Program-made: the position numbers and the translations under genes
Notes under the pieces: model-generated
Told to the model about the DNA's origin: nothing
Seen by the model: the letters and a program-made list of their open reading frames with translations, nothing else
The model's database searches: none
In this document: positions 1-6,147 of the stretch, in pieces
How positions within the stretch are numbered: the stretch's first letter is position 1
Layout of the letters: each line of letters begins with the position of its first letter
NCBI GenBank assembly: GCA_036517855.1
Contig: DATDSR010000023.1
Coordinates: 1-20,928 of the forward strand
DNA length: 20,928 nt
Direction: 5' to 3'
Source: DATDSR01 sp036517855
GTDB lineage: Bacteria; Patescibacteriota; Minisyncoccia; Phycocordibacterales; DATDSR01

Positions 1-2
1 CG

Positions 3-131
3 GACAAGGTACCCAAAGCACTCAAGAGATTCAGAGACGTTGTGCCCTCGTACTTAAAGCACTACAATACCAAGCGATTGCACATGGGTATTAATTATCA
101 AACACCACTGGAGGTGTTGCGAAGGTGCTGA
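3..131 (+). CDS. IS481/IS3-like transposase, C-terminal end (5' end outside window)
   Basis: The frame is open from the window edge to TGA at 129-131 and reads as the end of a DDE integrase core. It contains YNTKRLHMGINYQTPLEVL, which matches the usual closing motif of these transposases (YN..RPH..L...TP.E). The catalytic acidic residues lie upstream of the window except possibly the last. The other strand shows nothing comparable. A second frame, +1 relative to this one, stays open to a stop at 301-303 and reads as plausible protein, so either the gene ends here as in most relatives or a frameshift has cut off a longer tail. The family call rests on the C-terminal motif only. Confidence 0.7.
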   Translation, partial: DKVPKALKRFRDVVPSYLKHYNTKRLHMGINYQTPLEVLRRC

Positions 132-299
132 GGATTATACGCAACCGAAAAGGCATGGGGTACGTACCAGACGGCCGTCACAGACGTACAACATTAACGA
201 ACCGAATACGTCACCAAGCGACCTAGACATCGAAGACGAAATCACCGCCTATATCAAACAAGGCGCCCAGAAGCACCAATTAGGGCCACAAAATACCCC

Positions 300-328
300 T
301 TGACAAGTCCTGTGTGATTTGCTAGTAT
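300..328 (+). promoter_or_regulatory. Strong sigma70-type promoter, extended -10
   Basis: TTGACA (300-305), a 17-nt spacer, then TAGTAT (323-328) preceded by TGC (320-322), an extended -10. A start near 335 is expected. It drives the ncRNA candidate. The -35 overlaps the stop of the open frame that trails the transposase. Confidence 0.75.
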
Positions 329-334
329 ATTGCC

Positions 335-567
335 AGACCCGATGTGATGGCAACGATAGGTGTAGACTACTGGCGGTACAGCTACACCCACGCCGCGGCA
401 ATCGCGAACCTCCCCATAAGTGATCTGACTCGCTGCTTTTGGCTTAAATAAGCTAATTGCGGCGGCAGGCAACCACGACAAGCAAGGTTCGTGCCACACT
501 AAGGAAGATCTCAAAAAATAAACAAAAAAGCAAAAACGGGGGAGGTGACGCGGGTCGCCTCCCCTTT
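335..567 (+). ncRNA. Candidate structured small RNA, about 230 nt
   Basis: A consensus promoter lies just upstream and a GC-rich hairpin terminator closes the unit, yet no ORF with a ribosome binding site fits. The interior can fold. GGTGTAG (359-365) pairs with CTACACC (382-388). An 11-bp arm (392-402 with 456-466, one G-G mismatch) encloses a loop region holding a C-rich stretch, CCTCCCC (409-415). GCTT/AAGC (442-445, 450-453) forms a small inner hairpin. A 34-codon ATG frame (347-451) exists but lacks a Shine-Dalgarno sequence. I do not recognise tmRNA (no T-arm or CCA end), RNase P or SRP RNA. A divergent 6S-like RNA is possible but unproven. Confidence 0.5.
539..564. terminator. Bidirectional intrinsic terminator
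   Basis: An 11-bp stem (539-549 with 554-564, one G-U pair) with loop GCGG. On the plus strand it is followed by TTTCCTATTTTA, ending the ncRNA candidate. On the minus strand it is followed by CGTTTTTGCTTTTTTG, a better U-tract, ending the ddl transcript that stops at 574. Confidence 0.8.
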
Positions 568-573
568 CCTATT

Positions 574-1545
574 TTATACTAGAGAAAACTCAGTGATGTG
601 GTGGATGAGTTCGGGAAGCGTTACTCCAGTGGCTTGGAGGGCTTGGGGGATGTGGTCGGGTTCTCCGAGGGGCGGGAGGGCGTCGACTTCGAGGATAACT
701 ACACCCCCGCCGTCGCCAAGGCTATGGCGGGCAAGTCTCCTGCGCAGAATCATATCTACTGATGAGTAGCCTTCAAGGCCGAGTGTGCGATGGGCACGCA
801 GGGCAGTTTGCATAAGTAAATCTTTTTCAGTTTTCGTTAGGCTGGCGGGGGCTAAGTATTCGTTATCTTCGAGACTCGGATCGTGGATGGCGAAGCGACT
901 ACCTTTAACTATCTCAACTGGTAGCGACACGTAATGCTCTTGATTGCGAAAGCCGTCAACGACTAAACACTTAACTTCAACGCCGTGCACGGCCTCTTGG
1001 AGGAGCAAGTGCTCGTGCCAATCAATCATAGCCGTGAGCACGCTCGGCAACTCTTGGTAACTTCGCACCGCCCTCACTCCGTGAGAGAAGGCCCCCCGCG
1101 CAGGCTTCACCACGTACTGCCCGCCGATCTGGCGAAAGGCCTGGCGCGCCACTTCCTCCGGGTTGTGTGAACTGTCCATCAAGATTGTCTGTGGCACCAT
1201 CATCCCCGCATCAACCAATATCTGTTGGGCCAAATCCTTACGCCAAGCCGAGCTCGCCGCAAGGGCCCCCGAGCCAGTGTAAGGCACGCCAAACTGCTCG
1301 AGCAGTTGCTGCACCTTGCCATCCTCGCCATACTCGCCGTGCAGAGCATTCCAAACTAAATCTGTGTGAGTGAGCACTTGGCGCTCACTAACTGGCAAAC
1401 CGTCTCTGTGCCATTGCCCCTCTGGATCTATAAAAATGTCGATAACATTATGCGAATCTCGCAAAGTGCGGTTAACCAACGCACCAGTACGCAAAGAGCG
1501 CTCGTACTCACTCGACGGCCCACCCCGCAAGATAGTGACATGCAT
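574..1545 (-). CDS. ddl: D-alanine--D-alanine ligase-like ATP-grasp enzyme
   Basis: 323 residues, close to the usual Ddl length. It should join two D-amino acids with ATP for peptidoglycan precursor synthesis in the cytoplasm. Visible Ddl motifs are the N-terminal RGGPSSEYERSLRTG (glycine-rich, as in FGG.S.EhevSl.sg), HGEYGEDG, GVPYTGSG and VVKPARG. The C-terminal metal and substrate motif, normally EVNTLPGMTS, reads EVDALPPLGEPDH: the metal-binding Asn is Asp and the residues that grip the second D-Ala differ, so substrate preference may be altered. I start at the ATG at 1545 because Ddl proteins begin there; an in-frame TTG at 1572 would add nine residues encoded by AT-rich repeat. A 26-nt repeat copy lies in frame just before this C-terminal motif. 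It is 69 bp downstream of uvrC and probably the last gene of the uvrA operon. Confidence 0.8.
   Translation of the reverse strand: MHVTILRGGPSSEYERSLRTGALVNRTLRDSHNVIDIFIDPEGQWHRDGLPVSERQVLTHTDLVWNALHGEYGEDGKVQQLLEQFGVPYTGSGALAASSAWRKDLAQQILVDAGMMVPQTILMDSSHNPEEVARQAFRQIGGQYVVKPARGAFSHGVRAVRSYQELPSVLTAMIDWHEHLLLQEAVHGVEVKCLVVDGFRNQEHYVSLPVEIVKGSRFAIHDPSLEDNEYLAPASLTKTEKDLLMQTALRAHRTLGLEGYSSVDMILRRRLARHSLGDGGGVVILEVDALPPLGEPDHIPQALQATGVTLPELIHHITEFSLV
706..731. repeat. 26-nt palindromic repeat (family B), diverged copy in ddl
   Basis: The core TCGCCAAGGCT (713-723) is identical to the uvrC copy. The ends are CCCGCC (706-711) and GGCGGG (726-731), a perfect 6-bp stem with changes at both paired positions compared with the other copies. 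It is read in frame as part of ARHSLGDGGG. Confidence 0.6.
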
Positions 1546-1550
1546 ACCCC

Positions 1551-1630
1551 CATTGTAAATGTAAAATGGCAAATGGTAAATGTCTTGGATCCCCCCACTT
1601 TTAACATTTAAGTTTTACGATTTACCATTG
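1551..1630. repeat. AT-rich repeat with 10-bp inverted arms (family C)
   Basis: AATGGTAAAT (1572-1581) and ATTTACCATT (1620-1629) are perfect inverted copies. The block is built from TTTAC/ATTTA-like units and also holds a C6 run (1591-1596). It fills the ddl-uvrC junction, encodes the last UvrC residues (NGKS) and supplies the uvrC stop codon at 1615-1617. Confidence 0.6.
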
Positions 1631-2859
1631 AGCACTAGCGAATCACGACGAAGTCGATGATACGCTAGTGCGAACCGGTGTGCCTCGGCGTTAATGGCCA
1701 GTATGTCGTGATGATAATCACGCACTACTGCACTGTCCCCTAGTATCTTGAGTGGCTTGTGCTTGTCATCTTTGAGCACGCCCGCGAGTGGAATTATGAA
1801 TTTAGAATTACGAATTATGATTTGGGCAACATTCATCTGTGCCTGTCCCCCATCCACTACTATTAAATCTGCCTTTCTCCATTCTGTATGTCTGAAGCGC
1901 CGCTCAAGCAATTCGTTTAAACTGCCGGGGTCGTCATTCTTAAATCCACGTATTTTAAATCGTTTGTACTCGTGCTTGGCGAACACGCCATCCTCCATCA
2001 CCACCATCGCACCTACTGTGTTGGTACCCGAAATGTGTGCCACGTCATAAGCCTCGATTCGCGTACCGCGAATCGCCCCGAGCGCAGTCGAGGGGCGGGT
2101 GCTGTTCCTCCGATACATTGCCACGTCATTGATGTGCTCAAGAGCGAAAATCTTGTTGCGTAGAACGGCCGCCTTCTCAAAATTGCGCAATTTGGCCTCT
2201 TGCTTCATATGCTTACGCAAACCCTTTATTATTTCCTGCTTCTTCCCTCTGAAGAACAAACTGATACTGCGAATTACTTTCGCATATTCTTGCTTCGAAA
2301 TCTCCCCTGAGCAAACTCCCGGGCAGAGGCCGATTTGGGCGTTGAAGCAACGCTTGGGCACACCCCACTTCGCCAAGGCTTCGCGGGGCAAGCATGTATC
2401 TCGAAACGGAAAAATCTTGCGCACTATCTTAAGGGCCTCGCGCAGTTCGAGCCCGTGCGGGAAGGGCCCAAACGATTCTTTAATCTGCTCTGTCCACTCG
2501 GGCAAATCTTTGCCCCGCACTACTAGCACTCGCGGGAAGGCCTCTTTAGTGATCACAACATAATTAAAACTCTTATCATCCTTTTCAATCGTATTGTAGT
2601 AGGGCTGATGCTTCTTTATCAAAGCCGCCTCAAGTATCAAGGCCTCAAGCACCGAGTCGGTCTCTTTATAATCAACCGAGCTAGCCTCCCCAAGCATCTT
2701 CACCAACTTCGGCCCTCGAGTTTCCCCCAAATCCGAACTAAAGTAACTCCGCACCCGCGAGCGCAAGCTAGTAGCCTTCCCAATATAAAGTATCCCTTTC
2801 TTATTCCTAAAAAAATAAACCCCCGGCTTATCTGGCAGCTTTTTGCCTAACTTTTTCAT
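1615..2859 (-). CDS. uvrC: UvrABC excinuclease subunit C, short form
   Basis: 414 residues against about 600 in typical UvrC. It makes the dual incisions in nucleotide excision repair. The GIY-YIG nuclease is at about 9-90 (GVY 13-15, YIG 25-27). A four-cysteine cluster motif is at C156, C171, C179 and C183, and a UVR (UvrB-binding) segment at about 215-242. The RNase H-like nuclease spans about 266-405 with D272, D336 and H394. The protein ends right after the HRF..AYHR motif, so the C-terminal (HhH)2 DNA-binding domain is missing; the final residues and stop lie in AT-rich repeat. Three other repeats are in frame: family B between C156 and C171, family A in the linker at about 254-261, and AT-rich sequence at about 346-357. 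The ATG overlaps the TGA of the upstream gene (ATGA). Confidence 0.95.
   Translation of the reverse strand: MKKLGKKLPDKPGVYFFRNKKGILYIGKATSLRSRVRSYFSSDLGETRGPKLVKMLGEASSVDYKETDSVLEALILEAALIKKHQPYYNTIEKDDKSFNYVVITKEAFPRVLVVRGKDLPEWTEQIKESFGPFPHGLELREALKIVRKIFPFRDTCLPREALAKWGVPKRCFNAQIGLCPGVCSGEISKQEYAKVIRSISLFFRGKKQEIIKGLRKHMKQEAKLRNFEKAAVLRNKIFALEHINDVAMYRRNSTRPSTALGAIRGTRIEAYDVAHISGTNTVGAMVVMEDGVFAKHEYKRFKIRGFKNDDPGSLNELLERRFRHTEWRKADLIVVDGGQAQMNVAQIIIRNSKFIIPLAGVLKDDKHKPLKILGDSAVVRDYHHDILAINAEAHRFALAYHRLRRDSLVLNGKS
1792..1824. repeat. AT-rich repeat inside uvrC (family C)
   Basis: AATTATGA occurs twice (1792-1799, 1813-1820) around AATTTAGAATTACG. On the minus strand it encodes QIIIRNSKFII, between VDGGQAQMNVA and the conserved PLAGVLKDDKHK segment. 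Its composition differs sharply from the surrounding uvrC sequence. Confidence 0.6.
2076..2095. repeat. 20-nt palindromic repeat (family A), uvrC copy
   Basis: CCCCGAGCGCAGTCGAGGGG. The CCCC/GGGG arms enclose opposed GA/GA steps and a G-C closing pair. It is translated in frame as RPSTALG, in the linker between the UVR segment and the RNase H-like domain of UvrC. Confidence 0.75.
2363..2388. repeat. 26-nt palindromic repeat (family B), uvrC copy
   Basis: The arms are CCCC (2363-2366) and GGGG (2385-2388), the core is TCGCCAAGGCT, and an extra C-G pair lies inside the arms. It is translated as PREALAKWG, between the first two cysteines of the UvrC cluster motif. Confidence 0.75.
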
Positions 2860-3110
2860 AAATCTGGCATCGAAGGGTCGCTCTTTACTTTACCCACCAC
2901 GGGCAAGATCGACACAAGGAACGCGCAAAAGATCAAAATAAATCCCAGCAAATCAGATTCAAAGGCTCCTAAAAATAGGCCAATAAGAACTACCGTAACA
3001 AAACCAACTAACACACAACCAAACCAGAGCCATCCTTGCCAGGCAATAGGGTAGACCCGCCACCCCTCCTGCTTAAACCAATATTTATTTTTTTTGTTGC
3101 TCGTGCTCAT
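2856..3110 (-). CDS. Small two-helix membrane protein between uvrA and uvrC
   Basis: 84 residues. A polar N-terminus (MSTSNKKNKYWFKQEGWRVY) is followed by a hydrophobic helix at about 25-45, a short break and a second helix at about 50-67, then a charged tail (KVKSDPSMPDL). I do not recognise a family. The ATG at 3110 lies 2 nt after the uvrA stop, and its TGA overlaps the uvrC ATG, so it is translated between the two repair genes. The same frame continues upstream into uvrA, but that part reads as low-complexity basic sequence and is uvrA in another frame. A link to DNA repair is suggested only by position. Confidence 0.75.
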   Translation of the reverse strand: MSTSNKKNKYWFKQEGWRVYPIAWQGWLWFGCVLVGFVTVVLIGLFLGAFESDLLGFILIFCAFLVSILPVVGKVKSDPSMPDL

Positions 3111-3112
3111 TA

Positions 3113-5698
3113 TTACTTCTTCAAAACTTTTCTTAAATACTTGGCGGTGTGGCTGGTGGGATGATTTGATACTTCTTTGGGGGTGCCTTTGGCCACCAGG
3201 TGGCCACCTTCGTCTCCTCCTTCGGGGCCCATATCTATTATCCAATCGGCATTTTTTATTACGTCCATGTTGTGCTCTATCACTACTACTGTGTTGCCTC
3301 TATCAACTAGTTTTTGCAAAATCTCAATGAGCTTCCTTACATCCTCGTAATGCAAGCCGACAGTGGGCTCATCTAGCAAGTAAATCGTTTTGGTTGTGAG
3401 CGGCCTATATAGCTCAGAGCTGATTTTGACGCGTTGGGCTTCGCCACCGGATAAAGTTGTGGCCGATTGGCCAAGTTCTAGATAGCCCAAGCCCACATCA
3501 TTAAGTGAGGCCAGGCGATCGGACACGGCGGGGATGTCTTCGAAAAACTTGAGGGCTTCCTCCACCGTCATCTTCAAGACTTGGTGAATATTCTTCTTTT
3601 TGTACTCCACCTCAAGCGTCTCTTTGTTGAAGCGCTTACCTCCGCACACATCGCACGGCACATACACCGTGGGGAGGAAGTGCATCTCCACCGCAATCTC
3701 GCCATTGCCCTCGCAGGTCTCACAACGCCCGCCTGCTCGGTTGAAGGAGAAACGCCCTGGCCCCCAACCGCGGAAGCGCGCCTCCTCACTCTCGGCAAAT
3801 ATGTCGCGGATGTGCGTCCAAGCGCCAGTGTAAGTGGCCGGGTTTGAGCGTGGCGTGCGACCGATAGGGCTCTGGTCAATCAAGATAGCCCGACCCAAAT
3901 ATTCGGTACCAGTGAATGACTCGACATTATAAATTTCGTTCGAGCGATAACGACGATCAAAACGCGCTTGCAAGTTCTTATGCAAAAGCTCATACATAAA
4001 GGATGACTTGCCCGAGCCCGACACGCCAGTAAGCACCACCAGCTTACCAAGTGGCACCTCAACATTTAAGTTCTTAATGTTGAAGATGTTGCCGCCTGTG
4101 ATTTTAATCGAACCTTTGTCTTGAATGCGATAAACTTCGGGCAACTCGACATTCCTCTCACCACGCAGGTAATCTACTGTGAGCGACCCCACGCCGCCAC
4201 GGCTTCGCGGGGCACGGTTACCCGTGATTAATTTCTCCGTCCAGTCTGCAACCACGATTTTGCCGCCGTGCACACCCGCACCCGGACCAATATCCACCAG
4301 GTAATCGCTAGCAAATATGGTGTCTTCATCGTGCTCCACCACAATGATGGTGTTGCCAAGATCGCGCAGTTCGTGCAACGTCTTGATAAGCAAATCGTTG
4401 TCACGACTATGCAAGCCGATGGTTGGCTCATCAAGCACATATAGAGTACCCACTAGCCTCGAGCCCAGTTGGCTAGCCAGGCGTATACGCTGGGCCTCGC
4501 CGCCAGAGAGCGTGTTGGCCCGGCGATTGAGGGCGAGGTATCCTAGGCCTACGTCAAACATAAACTTAAGCCGTGCTTTAATCTCGCGAATGACCACCTC
4601 CGATATCCCCTGCTCGCGCACAGTGAGCTTAATCCGACTAAAGAAATCAAGCGCGTTTCTGATAGCCATATTAGAAATTTGCACAATGTTTTTGCCTCCC
4701 ACGAGAACCGCGAGCGCTTCTTTGCGCAAGCGGTCACCCCCGCACTCCTCGCAGGGCTCGTCGCCAAAGATGTGCTTGGTACCCAGGCCGTGGCAGATGG
4801 GGCAAGCTCCGTAAGGTGAGTTGAATGAGAACAATCGCGGCTCGATTTCAGGGAAGGAGAAGCCGTCTCGCGGACACGAGAACTTCGAGGACATAAGCAA
4901 TTCATCGCCAGCGATGCTCACGAGCACCACACCCTCCGCCTCATTAAGCGCCTTCTCAATCGCCTCGCTCAATCGCTCATTTGCTTCTTTGCTTTTAGAG
5001 AAATCTGCGAGGGCAAACTCGTCTACCAATACCTCGATACTGTGCTTCTTATTCTTATCCAATATAATCTGCTCGCGCAGGGCTTTGCTCGCGCCATCCA
5101 CACGCACGGTCAAGTAACCCTTGCCCAGCAAATCGTAGAGCAACTGGTAGTACTCGCCCTTACGCCCGCGCACTACCGGGGCAAACACTTTGACTTTGGC
5201 ATCCTTGCCTGTCCCGAGCGCAGTCGAGGGGCCGCCTTTTTTGGCTTCAACAACTTTCTTCAAAACTAGATTGAAGATCTCTTGGTTCGAGAGCTTCTCT
5301 ATCTCTTGGCCACAAACCAAGCAATGCGGCCGGCCAATCCTTGCATATAAAACCCTCAGGTAATCGTAGATCTCAGTGATAGTTGCAACCGTCGAGCGCG
5401 GGTTATTCGAGCGCGACTTTTGGTCTATCGAGATGGCTGGCGAGAGACCCTCAATCTCGTCCACGTCAGGCTTGGCCATCTGGCGGATGAACTGGCGCGC
5501 GTAAGAGCTCAAAGACTCGACATAACGGCGCTGGCCCTCGGCAAAAATCGTATCGAAAGCAAGAGATGATTTGCCCGACCCCGAAAGCCCGGTAAAAACC
5601 ACCATCTTGTTCCGCGGCAAATCCACACTGATATTCTTCAGGTTATGTGTCCGTGCGCCCTTTATGCGAATCCATTCCTGATTTGATTTATGATTCAC
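3113..5698 (-). CDS. uvrA: UvrABC excinuclease subunit A
   Basis: 861 residues, somewhat shorter than the usual 940 or so. This is the damage-recognition ATPase of nucleotide excision repair, with two ABC modules. Walker A is GLSGSGKSS (37-45) and GVSGSGKSS (558-566); signatures LSGGEAQR are at 397-404 and 749-756; LDEPT/GLH Walker B blocks follow each. The second zinc site is intact (C659, C662, C682, C685). The first has C275, C299 and C302, but the usual second Cys is D278. Family A (about 154-163, GGPSTALGTG) and family B (about 494-504, RAPRSRGGVGS) repeats are inserted in frame at domain boundaries. The start is GTG at 5698 because an in-frame stop lies just upstream; the first six or so residues come from AT-rich repeat. 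No Shine-Dalgarno sequence is visible. It heads the uvrA-membrane protein-uvrC-ddl cluster. Confidence 0.96.
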   Translation of the reverse strand: MNHKSNQEWIRIKGARTHNLKNISVDLPRNKMVVFTGLSGSGKSSLAFDTIFAEGQRRYVESLSSYARQFIRQMAKPDVDEIEGLSPAISIDQKSRSNNPRSTVATITEIYDYLRVLYARIGRPHCLVCGQEIEKLSNQEIFNLVLKKVVEAKKGGPSTALGTGKDAKVKVFAPVVRGRKGEYYQLLYDLLGKGYLTVRVDGASKALREQIILDKNKKHSIEVLVDEFALADFSKSKEANERLSEAIEKALNEAEGVVLVSIAGDELLMSSKFSCPRDGFSFPEIEPRLFSFNSPYGACPICHGLGTKHIFGDEPCEECGGDRLRKEALAVLVGGKNIVQISNMAIRNALDFFSRIKLTVREQGISEVVIREIKARLKFMFDVGLGYLALNRRANTLSGGEAQRIRLASQLGSRLVGTLYVLDEPTIGLHSRDNDLLIKTLHELRDLGNTIIVVEHDEDTIFASDYLVDIGPGAGVHGGKIVVADWTEKLITGNRAPRSRGGVGSLTVDYLRGERNVELPEVYRIQDKGSIKITGGNIFNIKNLNVEVPLGKLVVLTGVSGSGKSSFMYELLHKNLQARFDRRYRSNEIYNVESFTGTEYLGRAILIDQSPIGRTPRSNPATYTGAWTHIRDIFAESEEARFRGWGPGRFSFNRAGGRCETCEGNGEIAVEMHFLPTVYVPCDVCGGKRFNKETLEVEYKKKNIHQVLKMTVEEALKFFEDIPAVSDRLASLNDVGLGYLELGQSATTLSGGEAQRVKISSELYRPLTTKTIYLLDEPTVGLHYEDVRKLIEILQKLVDRGNTVVVIEHNMDVIKNADWIIDMGPEGGDEGGHLVAKGTPKEVSNHPTSHTAKYLRKVLKK
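4187..4212. repeat. 26-nt palindromic repeat (family B), uvrA copy
   Basis: It matches the uvrC copy at 23 of 26 positions, with the same CCCC/GGGG arms and GGCTTCGCGGGG half. It is translated in a different frame from the uvrC copy (RAPRSRGGVG), between the two ABC modules of UvrA. Confidence 0.75.
5212..5231. repeat. 20-nt palindromic repeat (family A), uvrA copy
   Basis: TCCCGAGCGCAGTCGAGGGG differs from the uvrC copy only at its first base and is translated in the same frame (GPSTALG), in the insertion region of the first ABC module of UvrA. Confidence 0.75.
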
Positions 5699-5716
5699 GA
5701 TTTACGATTTATGAAT
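5680..5716. repeat. AT-rich repeat at the uvrA start (family C)
   Basis: GATTTA/GATTCA/ATTTACGATTTA-type units in tandem. On the minus strand it provides the uvrA GTG start, the codons for NHKSNQ, and the in-frame stop just upstream. Confidence 0.55.
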
Positions 5717-5719
5717 AGG

Positions 5720-5761
5720 AAAATCTCCGCCCGTGGCGGTTATATATACCCAACAAGTATA
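5720..5761 (-). promoter_or_regulatory. uvrA leader: possible -10 box and terminator-like hairpin
   Basis: On the minus strand TATACT (5761-5756) could be a -10 box. About 17 nt downstream the leader carries CCGCC-ACG-GGCGG (5739-5727) followed by AGATTTTCC, which resembles a weak intrinsic terminator or attenuator before uvrA. No clear -35 box is present. Confidence 0.35.
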
Positions 5762-5775
5762 TCATACCCCTCAAC

Positions 5776-5804
5776 TTGACACTAGAACAGCTATATGCTT
5801 ATAT
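5776..5804 (+). promoter_or_regulatory. Promoter of the 5823-6098 gene, extended -10
   Basis: TTGACA (5776-5781), a 17-nt spacer and TTATAT (5799-5804), with TGC directly before it. The start is expected near 5811, giving a leader of about 12 nt that consists mostly of the Shine-Dalgarno region. Confidence 0.7.
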
Positions 5805-5822
5805 TCTGAAGGAGGTGCTTCG

Positions 5823-6098
5823 ATGAAGCAAGAACTGAAACTGCGCTTAATCACGCAAGGAGACGTCACTATCCTCGAGGGGGAGGTCCCCGTGGTGACT
5901 CCGGACGGTGGTGGTGACGACCTCTCATCGCTAGGACAAATCGTCAACTTCTTACGTTCGGGTTGCCCGGCGGTGCAGGTGACGACAAGTTATCCCGAAG
6001 ATGTCGGACAGAGCATCCACAAGCTGGAACTCCCTGGCGAGATTTTCAGCTGCGAGATACAGGAAGGGATTGCCCTCATCACTCGGACCAAGAAATAG
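5823..6098 (+). CDS. Hypothetical protein, 91 aa, single-gene unit
   Basis: I do not recognise a family. The protein is soluble-looking, acidic in the middle and basic at the end (TRTKK), with a glycine/aspartate run (TPDGGGDDLSS, about 26-36) and alternating hydrophobic stretches that suggest beta strands. The ATG at 5823 is chosen because GGAGGTG lies 6 nt upstream; an in-frame upstream extension to 5733 lacks support and would cross the promoter. It has its own promoter and terminator and runs opposite to the adjacent operons. It belongs with the genes at 9204, 12510 and 17465, which share this arrangement. Confidence 0.75.
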   Translation: MKQELKLRLITQGDVTILEGEVPVVTPDGGGDDLSSLGQIVNFLRSGCPAVQVTTSYPEDVGQSIHKLELPGEIFSCEIQEGIALITRTKK

Positions 6099-6104
6099 AG
6101 CCCA

Positions 6105-6136
6105 GCGGAGCAACCCTCCCTGGGCCTCCGCGTTTT
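6105..6136 (+). terminator. Intrinsic terminator after the 5823-6098 gene
   Basis: GCGGAG (6105-6110) pairs with CTCCGC (6126-6131), with an inner CCC/GGG pairing, followed by GTTTT. An overlapping alternative stem, GCCCAG/CTGGGC, also exists. Confidence 0.65.
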
Positions 6137-6147
6137 ATGGGGTGAGG

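Noticed and set aside
347..451. 34-codon plus-strand frame inside the ncRNA candidate
   Set aside because: It has an ATG but no Shine-Dalgarno sequence, and it runs through both arms of the predicted stem. It is kept only as an alternative explanation.
254..514. Minus-strand open frame of 86 codons opposite the ncRNA candidate
   Set aside because: It has no start signals or coding-like composition and spans the plus-strand promoter and structured region.
335..567. tmRNA, RNase P RNA or SRP RNA
   Set aside because: No T-arm or CCA end, no RNase P core motifs and no SRP GGAA/GNAR tip are seen. The transcript is also too short for tmRNA.
1081..1110. Another in-frame repeat in ddl near the CTCAC/GTGAG hairpin
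   Set aside because: The encoded VKPARGAFSHGV aligns with the standard Ddl motif without extra residues, so nothing is inserted.
3111..3245. Upstream extension of the small membrane protein gene into uvrA
   Set aside because: The extension is Arg/Pro/His-rich and matches the conserved end of uvrA in another frame. The ATG at 3110 gives a normal membrane protein.
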